A stretch of DNA of 64,000 bases from Streptomyces sp. A 4/2 (GTDB taxonomy: Bacteria; Actinomycetota; Actinomycetes; Streptomycetales; Streptomycetaceae), in assembly GCF_940670765.1 (NCBI RefSeq), contig NZ_CALNVW010000010.1, forward strand, positions 186,001 to 250,000, in the 5' to 3' direction. Numbering within the stretch: the stretch's first letter is position 1; each line of letters opens with the position of its first letter. Below, piece after piece: positions 27,082 to 40,870 of this stretch. The translations under genes and the position numbers were made by a program. The notes under the pieces were generated by a model. That model saw nothing but the letters and a program-made list of their open reading frames with translations, searched no databases and was not told where the DNA came from.

Positions 27082-27516
27082 ATGCCTCCCAAGAAGAAGA
27101 AGGTCACGGGGCTTATCAAGCTCCAGATCAAGGCCGGTGCGGCCAACCCGGCTCCGCCGGTCGGCCCCGCACTGGGTCAGCACGGCGTCAACATCATGGA
27201 GTTCTGCAAGGCCTACAACGCCGCGACCGAGTCGCAGCGTGGCATGGTCGTGCCGGTGGAGATCACGGTCTACGAAGACCGTTCCTTCACCTTCATCACC
27301 AAGACTCCGCCCGCCGCGAAGCTGATCCTCAAGGCCGCAGGCGTGGAGAAGGGCTCCGGCGAGCCGCACAAGACGAAGGTCGCCAAGCTCACCGGCGCCC
27401 AGGTCCGCGAGATCGCCACGACGAAGATGCCCGACCTGAACGCCAACGACCTCGACGCCGCGTCGAAGATCATCGCTGGCACCGCCCGTTCCATGGGCAT
27501 CACGGTCGAGGGCTGA
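27082..27516 (+). CDS. rplK: 50S ribosomal protein L11
   Basis: Part of the GTPase-associated centre with L10/L12 and 23S rRNA; target site of thiostrepton. The 144-residue product has the normal two domains: [25 protein letters not shown] with the proline-rich thiostrepton-site helix, and the C-terminal RNA-binding part with [21 protein letters not shown]. In the family a stringent-response role (RelC) is known. ATG with GGAGAG upstream; rplA follows after 78 bp, as one unit. Confidence 0.97.
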
Positions 27517-27594
27517 TCAAGCCCCCCTCCGCACCACAGTGGTAGGGCCAGCGCCGGCCCGCACCACGACTCCCACTCCCCTCTAGGAGCAGAA

Positions 27595-28317
27595 GTGAAG
27601 CGCAGCAAGACTCTCCGCGCTGCGGACGCCAAGATCGACGCGGACAAGCTGTACGCCCCGCTCGAAGCCGTCCGCCTCGCCAAGGACACCTCCGCGACCA
27701 AGTTCGACGGCACCGTCGAGGTCGCCATGCGTCTGGGCGTCGACCCGCGCAAGGCCGACCAGATGGTCCGCGGCACCGTGAACCTGCCGCACGGCACCGG
27801 CAAGACCGCCCGGGTCCTGGTCTTCGCGACCGGTGACCGTGCTGCGGCCGCGGAAGCCGCCGGAGCCGACATCGTCGGCGCCGACGAGCTCATCGACGAG
27901 GTTGCGAAGGGCCGTCTGGACTTCGACGCCGTCGTCGCCACCCCGGACCTCATGGGCAAGGTCGGCCGCCTCGGCCGCGTGCTCGGTCCGCGTGGGCTCA
28001 TGCCGAACCCGAAGACCGGAACGGTCACCCCGGACGTGACGAAGGCTGTCACGGACATCAAGGGCGGCAAGATCGAGTTCCGCGTCGACAAGCACTCGAA
28101 CCTGCACTTCATCATCGGCAAGGTTTCCTTCGACGAGACGAAGCTGGTCGAGAACTACGCCGCCGCGCTGGACGAGATCCTTCGTCTGAAGCCGTCGGCC
28201 GCCAAGGGCCGCTACATCAAGAAGGCCACGCTGGCCACCACGATGGGCCCCGGCATCCCGCTGGACTCCAACCGCACCCGCAACCTCCTCGTCGAGGAGG
28301 ACCCGGCCGCCGTCTGA
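27595..28317 (+). CDS. rplA: 50S ribosomal protein L1
   Basis: Forms the mobile L1 stalk that helps deacylated tRNA leave; also a translational autoregulator of its own operon in other bacteria. The 240-residue product begins [14 protein letters not shown] and has the conserved [19 protein letters not shown] and [25 protein letters not shown] start with TAGGAG upstream. The strongest intrinsic terminator of the window follows 43 bp later. Confidence 0.97.
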   Translation: MKRSKTLRAADAKIDADKLYAPLEAVRLAKDTSATKFDGTVEVAMRLGVDPRKADQMVRGTVNLPHGTGKTARVLVFATGDRAAAAEAAGADIVGADELIDEVAKGRLDFDAVVATPDLMGKVGRLGRVLGPRGLMPNPKTGTVTPDVTKAVTDIKGGKIEFRVDKHSNLHFIIGKVSFDETKLVENYAAALDEILRLKPSAAKGRYIKKATLATTMGPGIPLDSNRTRNLLVEEDPAAV

Positions 28318-28360
28318 TCCTCGGGATCGGCAGGCAGTCGCGGTCCACGCGCGCTGTGAC

Positions 28361-28403
28361 GCCGGGCCCCGCACCTCTCCGGAGGTGCGGGGCCCGGCTT
28401 TTT
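28361..28403 (+). terminator. Strong terminator after rplA
   Basis: 17-bp perfect stem starting GCCGGGCCCCGCACCTC with a TCCG loop, followed by five T residues. Confidence 0.95.
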
Positions 28404-28482
28404 CGCGCTTCGGGAGAAGTCGTGGGGGGAACCCCGACAGAATGGCCCGTGCGACCATCGGCACCTGAGGGGCGGGCACTTC

Positions 28483-29409
28483 ATGGGCGGCAGCGCGATG
28501 CGGTACCGGGGGAGAGCAGCGCTGATCGCGGTGGCGCTGGCCGCTGCCCTGGCAGCCTGCGGCCAGGGCAGCGGTAGGGGCAGCGGCGCGCCCGCCGCCC
28601 CGCCGGGCGGTTCACCGGCCGCGGGCGGCCCGGCGGCCCCCGTAGCGGCCCTGCGCGCCGTCGATCGCCGTACCGGCCGTGCCGGGTCGGCCAGGGTCGA
28701 AGGGACGACCGTCCTCGGCGCGGAGATGTCCACCCGGGTGAAGGGCACGGTGGCCTGGGGCGACGGCGTCACCGGCGCCCTGGACATCACGTACACCGGC
28801 GGCACCATGGCGGACACCCTGAACCAGGCCGGTGCGGGAAGCACGATCAGGGCCCGCTATCTGCACGACGCCTACTACGCCGACATGGGCGACGGCTTCG
28901 CGGGGCGGACGGGCGGCAAACGCTGGATCCGGTACGGCTACGCGGACCTCTCCCGGCTGCTGGGGCCCTCCGGCGAAGCGATGCGGGACCAGATGCAGAA
29001 AACCGCTCCGGACCAGGGCGTGAAGGCGCTGCTGGCCTCGGGCGAGGTGAAACGGGCCGGGCGGGCGACGATCCGGGGCGTCGCCACCACGCACTACTCG
29101 GGCACCGTCGACGTCGCCGCGCTGACGGAGCGGGACTCGGCGCTCGGCCCCGCGGAGCTGAAGGCGTTCAAGGCCCAGCTCACCGCCGCCGGGATCACCA
29201 CCGAGACGGTCGACATCTGGGTGGACGGGCACGACCTGCTGGTGAAGAAGACCGAGCGCGGACAGCTGAGGACCGGTGAGTACAGCGCGACGGTCTTCTA
29301 CGCGGACTACGGTACGAAGGTGTCGGCCGCCGCACCGCCGGCCGCCGACACGGTCGACTTCACCGACCTGGTGAAGGCATCGGCCTCTACCCCGCCCCCG
29401 GCCGGGTAA
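28483..29409 (+). CDS. LppX/LprG-like lipoprotein
   Basis: Exported lipoprotein of unknown function. The 308-residue product has a signal peptide [18 protein letters not shown] whose LAAC is a lipobox, then a Gly-Ala-Pro linker and a beta-rich domain ([42 protein letters not shown]-like strands) resembling the LppX/LprAFG family, which in mycobacteria carries lipids. ATG at 28483; a second ATG at 28498 is also possible. It lies between the rplKA and rplJL units, with a terminator before it and the rplJ promoter after it, so it is a separate unit. Confidence 0.85.
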   Translation: MGGSAMRYRGRAALIAVALAAALAACGQGSGRGSGAPAAPPGGSPAAGGPAAPVAALRAVDRRTGRAGSARVEGTTVLGAEMSTRVKGTVAWGDGVTGALDITYTGGTMADTLNQAGAGSTIRARYLHDAYYADMGDGFAGRTGGKRWIRYGYADLSRLLGPSGEAMRDQMQKTAPDQGVKALLASGEVKRAGRATIRGVATTHYSGTVDVAALTERDSALGPAELKAFKAQLTAAGITTETVDIWVDGHDLLVKKTERGQLRTGEYSATVFYADYGTKVSAAAPPAADTVDFTDLVKASASTPPPAG

Positions 29410-29429
29410 TCGGCTGCTCGGGGCCGGAT

Positions 29430-29459
29430 TTGCTCCGTGCGCCCCCGTACGCGTATTCT
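29430..29459 (+). promoter_or_regulatory. rplJ-rplL promoter
   Basis: TTGCTC (29430-29435), 18-bp spacer, TATTCT (29454-29459), about 220 nt before rplJ. Confidence 0.65.
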
Positions 29460-29677
29460 TCCGACGAAGCCAAAGACCGCTGGTCGTTGCTGCTCTCTCG
29501 CAAGAGGGTGCGGTGGCCGAAGGATCCGCTAGGTGCGGACGACCTGCGCAGGTGATCGTGGAAGTGCTCCCGGACGTGTCCGGTCGAGCTCGCGCCCCGT
29601 GCACCTGTGCCGGGGCGTTTCGTTATTCCCAGCCCCTTCTGAGCGGTCCTCATCACCCGGAAGGAGGCCGACGCTCT
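29460..29677 (+). promoter_or_regulatory. L10 leader region of rplJ-rplL
   Basis: About 210 nt untranslated region before rplJ. In many bacteria this leader binds the L10(L12)4 complex to regulate translation of both genes. Small hairpins are visible, such as CTCTC-GCAA-GAGGG near 29492, but I cannot fold the full kink-turn structure by eye. Confidence 0.55.
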
Positions 29678-30238
29678 ATGGCAAGGCCCGACAAGGCTGC
29701 CGCGGTAGCCGAGCTCGCGGACCAGTTCCGTAGCTCGAACGCCGCTGTGCTGACCGAGTACCGGGGTCTCACCGTGGCCCAGCTCAAGCAGCTGCGCCGT
29801 TCGCTCGGTGAGAACGCCCAGTACGCCGTGGTGAAGAACACGCTGACCAAGATCGCGGCCAACGAGGCCGGGATCAACACGCTGGACGACCTGTTCGCAG
29901 GCCCGACGGCGGTTGCCTTCGTCACCGGTGACCCGGTGGAGTCGGCGAAGGGTCTTCGTGACTTCGCCAAGGAGAACCCCAACCTCATCATCAAGGGCGG
30001 TGTCCTTGATGGTAAGGCGCTGACCGCGGATGAGATCAAGAAGCTTGCGGACCTCGAGTCCCGCGAGGTTCTGCTCGCCAAGGTGGCCGGTGGGATCAAG
30101 GCGTCGATGGCCAAGGCCGCGGCGACTTTCCAGGCCCCGCTGTCGGAGTTCGTCCGCACTGCGGACGCGCTTCGCGCCAAGGTCGAGCAGGGCGGTGCCG
30201 GTACGCCGGCTCCCGCCGACGCCGAGGTGGCGGAGTAA
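29678..30238 (+). CDS. rplJ: 50S ribosomal protein L10
   Basis: Base of the L12 stalk on the large subunit. The 186-residue product begins [20 protein letters not shown], contains the conserved [19 protein letters not shown] and [11 protein letters not shown], and ends with the L12-binding helix and a Pro-Ala tail ([14 protein letters not shown]). ATG has AAGGAGG 9 nt upstream. rplL follows after 84 bp. Confidence 0.96.
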   Translation: MARPDKAAAVAELADQFRSSNAAVLTEYRGLTVAQLKQLRRSLGENAQYAVVKNTLTKIAANEAGINTLDDLFAGPTAVAFVTGDPVESAKGLRDFAKENPNLIIKGGVLDGKALTADEIKKLADLESREVLLAKVAGGIKASMAKAAATFQAPLSEFVRTADALRAKVEQGGAGTPAPADAEVAE

Positions 30239-30322
30239 CCCTCCGCCTCACGGCTCGCAGCGGGCCCGTACGCCCGCCGTCATATACATCCGGCACCTGC
30301 CGAAAAGTGGAAGGACGCCATC

Positions 30323-30706
30323 ATGGCGAAGCTGTCCCAGGACGATCTGCTCGCGCAGTTCGAGAACCTGACCCTCATCGAGCTCTCCGAGTTCGTCAAG
30401 GCCTTCGAGGAGAAGTTCGACGTCAAGGCTGCCGCCCCGGTCGCCGTTGCCGCCGCCGGTGGCGCTGGCGCCCCCGCCGAGGCCGCTGAGGAGCAGGACG
30501 AGTTCGACGTCATCCTCACCGCCGCCGGTGACAAGAAGATCCAGGTCATCAAGGTCGTGCGTGAGCTGACCTCGCTGGGTCTGAAGGAGGCCAAGGACCT
30601 CGTCGACGGCGCCCCGAAGCCCGTCCTCGAGAAGGTCGCCAAGGAGGCCGCCGAGAAGGCTGCCGAGTCCCTCAAGGGCGCCGGCGCCTCGGTCGAGGTC
30701 AAGTGA
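30323..30706 (+). CDS. rplL: 50S ribosomal protein L7/L12
   Basis: Multimeric stalk protein recruiting translation GTPases. The 127-residue product has the N-terminal dimer and L10-binding helices, an Ala-Gly-Pro hinge ([21 protein letters not shown]) and the C-terminal domain [20 protein letters not shown] to [11 protein letters not shown] with the factor-binding lysines. ATG with GGAAGGA upstream. The attenuator hairpin at 30759 separates it from rpoBC. Confidence 0.97.
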   Translation: MAKLSQDDLLAQFENLTLIELSEFVKAFEEKFDVKAAAPVAVAAAGGAGAPAEAAEEQDEFDVILTAAGDKKIQVIKVVRELTSLGLKEAKDLVDGAPKPVLEKVAKEAAEKAAESLKGAGASVEVK

Positions 30707-30758
30707 CTCTGAGAGTCTCCTGACTCTCTCTGTACGCCCTGCGCGTACAACGTCATAG

Positions 30759-30794
30759 CGAAGGGCGATCACCCATCCGGGTGGTCGCCCTTCG
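30759..30794 (+). terminator. Attenuator-like hairpin between rplL and rpoB
   Basis: 16-bp stem CGAAGGGCGATCACCC / GGGTGGTCGCCCTTCG (one G-U) with a 4-nt loop, no T-run. Its position suggests partial termination between rplJL and rpoBC. Confidence 0.75.
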
Positions 30795-31069
30795 TCATGT
30801 GCTGACGCCCCCCGGGACTGCCTTGCTCTTCCCGCCGCGACGAGTATGGTGATCTTCGTTGTGCGCCGGACCTGGTGCCTTCTCCTGTCCCCACAGCGTG
30901 GCCGACGGTGACCCCCACGGGGTGGGGGGCCTTGACGAACCGGACCGGGCGCGCAATTCTCAGGACGCGTCGTCACATCGATCCGTATCCGAGGCATGGA
31001 TCGGCGGCGAAGAGGGAAGCTTTGACGCAGGTGTTGAGAAGAAGAATGAGGGTCCCAAAAAACCCGCTC

Positions 31070-31098
31070 TGGACATCAGTGAGCCTTGTGGCTACACT
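31070..31098 (+). promoter_or_regulatory. rpoB-rpoC promoter
   Basis: TGGACA (31070-31075), 17-bp spacer, TACACT (31093-31098), giving a leader of about 155 nt. The 30707-31260 gap otherwise holds the attenuator hairpin; no gene is supported in it. Confidence 0.7.
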
Positions 31099-31260
31099 GA
31101 CCCTTTGCGCTGCCTGTTAGCTGCCTCCTGCCCGTCACCAGGGGCATGCCCACGCTTGAGCATCGAAGACTGATCTTCCCTGACCTGGGATGTCTCTCTC
31201 TGTGCCCCGCTTGGGACCGGTACGCGCGTAGTGAGTCCGAGCCCTCGGAAGGACCCCCTC

Positions 31261-34200
31261 TTGGCCGCCTCGCGCAACGCCTCGACCTCCAATACGAACA
31301 ACGGCGCCAGCACCGCCCCGCTGCGCATCTCTTTTGCAAAGATCAGGGAACCTCTCGAGGTTCCGAACCTCCTTGCGCTGCAGACCGAGAGCTTTGACTG
31401 GCTGCTCGGGAACGCCGCTTGGAAGGGTCGCGTCGAGGCCGCTCTCGAAAGCGGACAGGACGTTCCCACCAAGTCCGGTCTGGAAGAGATCTTCGAGGAG
31501 ATCTCGCCGATCGAGGACTTCTCCGGGTCGATGTCGCTGACGTTCCGCGACCACCGCTTCGAGCCCCCGAAGAACTCGATCGACGAGTGCAAGGACCGCG
31601 ACTTCACCTTCGCTGCGCCGCTCTTCGTCACGGCCGAGTTCACCAACAACGAGACCGGTGAGATCAAGTCTCAGACGGTCTTCATGGGCGATTTCCCGCT
31701 CATGACCAACAAGGGCACCTTCGTCATCAACGGCACCGAGCGTGTCGTGGTGTCGCAGCTGGTCCGCTCGCCCGGCGTCTACTTCGACTCCTCCATCGAC
31801 AAGACGTCCGACAAGGACATCTTCTCCGCCAAGATCATCCCGTCCCGGGGTGCCTGGCTGGAGATGGAGATCGACAAGCGCGACATGGTCGGTGTCCGCA
31901 TCGACCGCAAGCGCAAGCAGTCCGTCACCGTTCTCCTCAAGGCTCTCGGGTGGACCACCGAGCAGATCCTCGAAGAGTTCGGCGAGTACGAGTCGATGCG
32001 CGCCACCCTGGAGAAGGACCACACCCAGGGCCAGGACGACGCACTGCTCGACATCTACCGCAAGCTGCGTCCGGGCGAGCCGCCCACGCGTGAAGCTGCT
32101 CAGACGCTGCTCGAGAACCTCTACTTCAACCCGAAGCGCTACGACCTCGCGAAGGTCGGCCGCTACAAGGTGAACAAGAAGCTCGGCGCCGACGAGCCGC
32201 TCGACGCCGGTGTGCTCACCAGCGACGACGTCATCGCGACCATCAAGTACCTGGTCAAGCTGCACGCCGGCGAGACCGAGACGGTGGGCGAGTCCGGCCG
32301 TCAGATCGTCGTCGAGACCGACGACATCGACCACTTCGGCAACCGTCGTCTGCGTAACGTCGGCGAGCTCATCCAGAACCAGGTCCGCACGGGTCTGGCC
32401 CGGATGGAGCGCGTCGTGCGTGAGCGCATGACGACCCAGGACGTCGAGGCGATCACGCCGCAGACCCTGATCAACATCCGGCCGGTCGTCGCCTCCATCA
32501 AGGAGTTCTTCGGCACCAGCCAGCTGTCTCAGTTCATGGACCAGAACAACCCGCTGTCGGGTCTCACCCACAAGCGCCGTCTGTCGGCTCTTGGCCCGGG
32601 TGGTCTCTCCCGTGAGCGGGCCGGCTTCGAGGTCCGTGACGTGCACCCGTCCCACTACGGACGCATGTGCCCGATCGAGACCCCTGAAGGCCCGAACATC
32701 GGTCTGATCGGTTCGCTCGCCTCCTACGGCCGCGTCAACGCGTTCGGCTTCGTCGAGACGCCGTACCGCAAGGTCGTCGAGGGCGTCGTCACCGACGACG
32801 TCGACTACCTGACGGCCGACGAGGAAGACCGCTTCGTCATCGCCCAGGCCAACGCGACGCTCTCCGAGGAGATGCGGTTCACCGAGCCGCGTGTCCTGGT
32901 CCGCCGTCGTGGCGGCGAGGTCGACTACATCCCCGGCGACGACGTCGACTACATGGACGTCTCGCCGCGCCAGATGGTGTCGGTCGCCACGGCCATGATC
33001 CCGTTCCTGGAGCACGACGACGCCAACCGTGCCCTCATGGGCGCGAACATGATGCGTCAGGCGGTGCCGCTGATCCAGTCCGAGGCGCCGCTCGTCGGCA
33101 CCGGCATGGAGTACCGCTGTGCGGTCGACGCCGGTGACGTCCTCAAGGCGGACAAGGGCGGTGTGGTCCAGGAGGTCTCCGCGGACTACATCACCATCGC
33201 CAACGACGACGGCACGTACTCGACGTACCGCATCGCCAAGTTCTCCCGCTCGAACCAGGGCACCTCGGTCAACCAGAAGGTTGTCGTCAACGAGGGTGAC
33301 CGGGTCGTCGAGAGCCAGGTGCTCGCCGACGGTCCCGCGACCGAGAACGGCGAGATGGCGCTCGGCAAGAACCTGCTGGTCGCGTTCATGCCGTGGGAGG
33401 GTCACAACTACGAGGACGCGATCATCCTGTCGCAGCGCCTCGTGCAGGACGACGTCCTCTCCTCGATCCACATCGAGGAGCACGAGGTCGACGCCCGTGA
33501 CACCAAGCTCGGCCCGGAGGAGATCACCCGGGACATCCCGAACGTCTCCGAGGAGGTCCTCGCGGACCTCGACGAGCGCGGCATCATCCGTATCGGTGCC
33601 GATGTCATCGCCGGCGACATCCTGGTCGGCAAGGTCACGCCCAAGGGCGAGACCGAGCTCACCCCGGAGGAGCGCCTGCTCCGTGCGATCTTCGGTGAGA
33701 AGGCGCGCGAAGTGCGCGACACCTCGCTGAAGGTGCCGCACGGCGAGATCGGCAAGGTCATCGGCGTCCGCGTCTTCGACCGTGAAGAGGGCGACGAGCT
33801 GCCGCCGGGCGTGAACCAGCTGGTTCGCGTGTACGTCGCGCAGAAGCGCAAGATCACCGATGGTGACAAGCTCGCCGGCCGTCACGGCAACAAGGGTGTC
33901 ATCTCGAAGATCCTGCCGATCGAGGACATGCCGTTCCTGGAGGACGGCACCCCGGTCGACATCATCCTCAACCCGCTGGGTGTCCCGTCCCGAATGAACC
34001 CGGGACAGGTCCTGGAGATCCACCTCGGCTGGCTCGCCAGCCAGGGCTGGAAGGTCGAGGGCAACGAGGAGTGGATGGAGCGGCTCAAGGCCATCGGCGC
34101 CGACGACGTCGCTCCCCGTACCAACGTCGCCACCCCGGTCTTCGACGGTGCGCGCGAGGACGAGATCTCCGGTCTCTTCGAGTCCACCATTCCGAACCGC

Positions 34201-34743
34201 GACGGCGACCGCATGGTCCTCCCGTCCGGCAAGGCGCGGATGTTCGACGGCCGCTCCGGCGAGCCGTTCCCGGAGCCGATCTCGGTCGGCTACATGTACA
34301 TCCTCAAGCTCCACCACCTGGTCGACGACAAGCTGCACGCGCGTTCGACCGGCCCGTACTCGATGATCACCCAGCAGCCGCTGGGTGGTAAGGCTCAGTT
34401 CGGTGGCCAGCGATTCGGTGAGATGGAGGTGTGGGCGCTGGAGGCATACGGCGCCGCTTACGCCCTCCAGGAGCTGCTGACCATCAAGTCCGACGACGTG
34501 ACCGGCCGCGTGAAGGTGTACGAGGCCATCGTCAAGGGCGAGAACATCCCCGAGCCGGGCATTCCCGAGTCCTTCAAGGTGCTCATCAAGGAAATGCAGT
34601 CGCTCTGCCTCAACGTGGAGGTGCTGTCCTCGGACGGCATGTCCATCGAGATGCGCGACACGGACGAGGACGTCTTCCGTGCAGCGGAGGAGCTCGGTAT
34701 CGACCTGTCCCGGCGCGAGCCGAGCAGCGTCGAAGAGGTCTGA
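31261..34743 (+). CDS. rpoB: DNA-directed RNA polymerase beta subunit
   Basis: Catalytic beta subunit of RNA polymerase. The start is a TTG at 31261 with GGAAGGA upstream, giving 1160 residues; a GTG at 31231 would add ten unconserved residues. The rifampicin pocket is wild type: [18 protein letters not shown] from F417, with S433, H437 and R440, matching the usual Streptomyces numbering and so supporting the TTG. Other blocks include [20 protein letters not shown] and the C-terminal [21 protein letters not shown]. It precedes rpoC by 127 bp. Confidence 0.98.
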   Translation: MAASRNASTSNTNNGASTAPLRISFAKIREPLEVPNLLALQTESFDWLLGNAAWKGRVEAALESGQDVPTKSGLEEIFEEISPIEDFSGSMSLTFRDHRFEPPKNSIDECKDRDFTFAAPLFVTAEFTNNETGEIKSQTVFMGDFPLMTNKGTFVINGTERVVVSQLVRSPGVYFDSSIDKTSDKDIFSAKIIPSRGAWLEMEIDKRDMVGVRIDRKRKQSVTVLLKALGWTTEQILEEFGEYESMRATLEKDHTQGQDDALLDIYRKLRPGEPPTREAAQTLLENLYFNPKRYDLAKVGRYKVNKKLGADEPLDAGVLTSDDVIATIKYLVKLHAGETETVGESGRQIVVETDDIDHFGNRRLRNVGELIQNQVRTGLARMERVVRERMTTQDVEAITPQTLINIRPVVASIKEFFGTSQLSQFMDQNNPLSGLTHKRRLSALGPGGLSRERAGFEVRDVHPSHYGRMCPIETPEGPNIGLIGSLASYGRVNAFGFVETPYRKVVEGVVTDDVDYLTADEEDRFVIAQANATLSEEMRFTEPRVLVRRRGGEVDYIPGDDVDYMDVSPRQMVSVATAMIPFLEHDDANRALMGANMMRQAVPLIQSEAPLVGTGMEYRCAVDAGDVLKADKGGVVQEVSADYITIANDDGTYSTYRIAKFSRSNQGTSVNQKVVVNEGDRVVESQVLADGPATENGEMALGKNLLVAFMPWEGHNYEDAIILSQRLVQDDVLSSIHIEEHEVDARDTKLGPEEITRDIPNVSEEVLADLDERGIIRIGADVIAGDILVGKVTPKGETELTPEERLLRAIFGEKAREVRDTSLKVPHGEIGKVIGVRVFDREEGDELPPGVNQLVRVYVAQKRKITDGDKLAGRHGNKGVISKILPIEDMPFLEDGTPVDIILNPLGVPSRMNPGQVLEIHLGWLASQGWKVEGNEEWMERLKAIGADDVAPRTNVATPVFDGAREDEISGLFESTIPNRDGDRMVLPSGKARMFDGRSGEPFPEPISVGYMYILKLHHLVDDKLHARSTGPYSMITQQPLGGKAQFGGQRFGEMEVWALEAYGAAYALQELLTIKSDDVTGRVKVYEAIVKGENIPEPGIPESFKVLIKEMQSLCLNVEVLSSDGMSIEMRDTDEDVFRAAEELGIDLSRREPSSVEEV

Positions 34744-34870
34744 CGGGTTGGCCGGCCGCCTCGACCGAGGCGGCCGGCTCTCCCCGGACCCGTTCAGACC
34801 ATTGCTGAAGTGCCCATTTCCCCGTTCGCGGGGGAGGGGCTCGAACCCCCGAAAGAGGGATTGACGACAA

Positions 34871-38770
<3,900 letters not shown>

Positions 38771-38783
38771 GGCGCAGGTCTGA

Positions 38784-38820
38784 CGAAGGGCGGTCACCCC
38801 GGTGGGGTGGCCGCCCTTCG
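38784..38820 (+). terminator. Terminator after rpoC
   Basis: 17-bp stem CGAAGGGCGGTCACCCC / GGGGTGGCCGCCCTTCG (one G-U) with a 3-nt loop. Nearly the same sequence as the hairpin before rpoB (30759-30794). It also stands between rpoC and the convergent accessory island. Confidence 0.85.
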
Positions 38821-38844
38821 GCGTACCGGCAACTGCCGTGCTTC

Positions 38845-40308
38845 TCAGGGGTGCTGCTGGAGGTACGGCTGGAGATGGTGCAGCCGGGTGTAGTAGTCGG
38901 GGTGGGAGGAGAGCAGCTTGCTGAGCTGGCCCTCCTTCTGGGGTGGCACGGCCGCGGGCTGGCTGTACGGCCCTGGCTGTCCGTACGCCCCGGGCTGGCC
39001 GTACGCCCCGGGCTGTCCGTACGGGCCGGGCTGTCCGTACGGCCCGTACCGCGCGTAATGGGCTGCCTGCGCGGCAGCCGCTCTCTGCTGTTCCTCTGTG
39101 TGGTGCAGCTTCTCCAGCACGGCCGCGAGCATGGGGGCGAACCCCAGAGCCGCGGCGTGCTGGTCCGCGCGGAGTTCGGCGCGGCGGCTGACGGCGGCCA
39201 GGGCGTACGGCACGGCCAGGAGCAGCAGCGGAATTCCGTACAGGCTGCTCAGGGTGGCTAGCGCGAAGCCCCCGAAGACCAGCGCGAGGAAGCCGACGAT
39301 GAAGCACGAGCAGCCGCGTGAGGCCCGGAAGACGAGGCCCGCGGCGCCTCGCATCGCGCGCCAGACGAGCCGGCCGGGCAGCGCGTACCAGTATCCGAGC
39401 AGCGACGACCAGGTGTGGCCCCCGACCTGGTGGCCGAGTTCATGGGCCATGACCGCGGCCAGTTCACCGTTGGGCAGGTTGTCCAGGGCGAACCGCGTGA
39501 CGCCGACGATGTGGCCGGCCGCCGCCACCGCGTTGAGACTGGCGCTGTCCTCGATCCACAGTTCGTAGGTGCGGTTCTCGACGCCCGCGCGGGCGGTGAC
39601 CTCGCGCCAGACGGGCTCCAGCCGGGCCCGTTCCTGCGGGGTCGGGTAACGCAGTCGCAGGACGTGCCGGGCCAGGGCGCTCTCGGTCGGGCGATGGAAG
39701 ATGAGTACCCCGCTGACCAGCCAGATCAGTACGAGAACGATGCCGATCCCGCCGAAGAGCGCGGACAGCAGCACCATGACGAGCAGGCTGCACAGCAGGT
39801 TCGGGAGGTGCAGCAGCAGATTGCCGACGGCGGCGGCGTCGGCCCCGCGCTGGCGGGCGCCGATGTGTACGCGGCGCTGGGCGGTGCTGATGTGGTGGGG
39901 ATGGACGAGAGGCTCCGGAGCCGGAGGCGCGAGGGGCTCCACCGGGGGTGGGCCGTACTGCGGCGGCACGGCGGCCGGGCCCGGCGGGGGCGCACTCGGC
40001 GGGTGCTGCGGATGCGGGGACTGTGGGGACTGCGGAGCGCCGGGGTGCTGCTCGGCTGTCGCCACGTCGGTCGGGTACTGAGGAGTTGTCGGGTACTGAG
40101 GTGCCGTCGGGTACTGCGGGGCCGTCGGGTAGTGCGGTGGTGCGGGAGTGCCGGGTGTTCCCGGGTACTGCGGGGGTACAGGAGCGTCGGACGCTCGCGG
40201 GTCTCGCGGGTCTCGCGGGTCTCGCGGGTCTCGCGGGTACGGCGGGGGAGCCGGAGTGTCTCCGGTGGGAGGCGCCGAGGGGTAGTCAGGTTCGGGCGGC
40301 TGGACCAT
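38845..40308 (-). CDS. M48 family membrane metallopeptidase with Pro-rich repeat ends
   Basis: Membrane zinc peptidase, last gene of the accessory island. In the 487-residue product residues 1-140 are Pro-rich repeats (RDP, YPTAPQ), followed by two hydrophobic helices, the catalytic AHELGHQVGGH, two more helices, then RRAELRADQHAAALG with the third zinc ligand Glu. The C-terminus has GPYGQPGAYGQPG-like repeats and a final HPDYYTRLHHLQPYLQ. ATG 40308 follows AAGGAAC. It starts 29 bp after the DUF5706 gene, so it may cleave or assemble island proteins; that role is inference. Confidence 0.88.
   Translation of the reverse strand: MVQPPEPDYPSAPPTGDTPAPPPYPRDPRDPRDPRDPRASDAPVPPQYPGTPGTPAPPHYPTAPQYPTAPQYPTTPQYPTDVATAEQHPGAPQSPQSPHPQHPPSAPPPGPAAVPPQYGPPPVEPLAPPAPEPLVHPHHISTAQRRVHIGARQRGADAAAVGNLLLHLPNLLCSLLVMVLLSALFGGIGIVLVLIWLVSGVLIFHRPTESALARHVLRLRYPTPQERARLEPVWREVTARAGVENRTYELWIEDSASLNAVAAAGHIVGVTRFALDNLPNGELAAVMAHELGHQVGGHTWSSLLGYWYALPGRLVWRAMRGAAGLVFRASRGCSCFIVGFLALVFGGFALATLSSLYGIPLLLLAVPYALAAVSRRAELRADQHAAALGFAPMLAAVLEKLHHTEEQQRAAAAQAAHYARYGPYGQPGPYGQPGAYGQPGAYGQPGPYSQPAAVPPQKEGQLSKLLSSHPDYYTRLHHLQPYLQQHP
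38961..39046 (-). repeat. 18-bp tandem repeats in the 3' part of the M48 gene
   Basis: Units of GGCTGTCCGTACGCCCCG type with 18-bp period (from 38975, 38993, 39011, 39029) encode the YGQPGA/P repeats of the M48 protein C-terminus. Confidence 0.85.
40070..40236 (-). repeat. Two tandem arrays in the 5' part of the M48 gene
   Basis: 40070-40141 has four 18-bp units beginning GTCGGGTACTG; 40201-40236 has four perfect 9-bp units GTCTCGCGG. They encode the YPTAPQ-like and RDP repeats of the N-terminal region. Both periods are multiples of 3. Confidence 0.9.
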
Positions 40309-40336
40309 GGCGATGTTCCTTCGAAGTGGCGGGACG

Positions 40337-40870
40337 TCAGCCGATGAGCAGTGAAGCGGGCAGCAGCGCGGTGCCGACACAGAACGCGATCAGGCCGGTA
40401 CGGATCCACTGGTGCTTCCGGGCGGCGATCCGGCTGGTCTCGGTGAGGCCCACCAGGAGTACGGCGGCCGGGTTCCGGGCGGTGTCACTGAGCGCGGTGT
40501 CCAACTGGCCCGCCCGGACGGCCTGTTGGATGTCACCGAAGTAGCAGAGAGGCTGCCCCGGGGCCCAGTCGCGGGTGCGGTAGCGCGGCAGCACGGCCAG
40601 CAGCAGGGCGAACAGCGAAAGCGCGAGCGCCGCCGCGCTCGACCACAAGAAGAAGGCGCCGGGCGCCGACAGGGCGCTCGGCGTCCAGCCGCGCCCGGCG
40701 AGCAGCCCGCTGAAGACGCCCGCGGTCATCCCCAGCGCCGCCACCAGCACGGCTGCCTTGTTGTCGGCGCGCGCTATCTCCGCCCGCAGCTCCACGAGAA
40801 GCCGCTCGGCGGGCAGCTGCTCTGCGGGCGCGGGGCCCTGCGGCGGCGGAAGCGTGTCCGGGACGGTCAT
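40337..40870 (-). CDS. DUF5706 membrane protein, Pycsar-effector-like
   Basis: Resembles the transmembrane effector (PycTM, DUF5706) of Pycsar anti-phage systems, which is triggered by a cyclic pyrimidine nucleotide and damages the membrane. The 177-residue product has the family blocks RAEIARADNKAAVLVAALG at the first helix, a second helix near 68-92, CYFGDIQQAVRAGQLDTAL, ETSRIAARKHQWIRTG, and a last helix at 158-177. ATG overlaps the SPFH-like stop by 4 nt, so the two are translationally coupled. Family assignment is from recalled motifs; activity is inferred. Confidence 0.78.
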   Translation of the reverse strand: MTVPDTLPPPQGPAPAEQLPAERLLVELRAEIARADNKAAVLVAALGMTAGVFSGLLAGRGWTPSALSAPGAFFLWSSAAALALSLFALLLAVLPRYRTRDWAPGQPLCYFGDIQQAVRAGQLDTALSDTARNPAAVLLVGLTETSRIAARKHQWIRTGLIAFCVGTALLPASLLIG

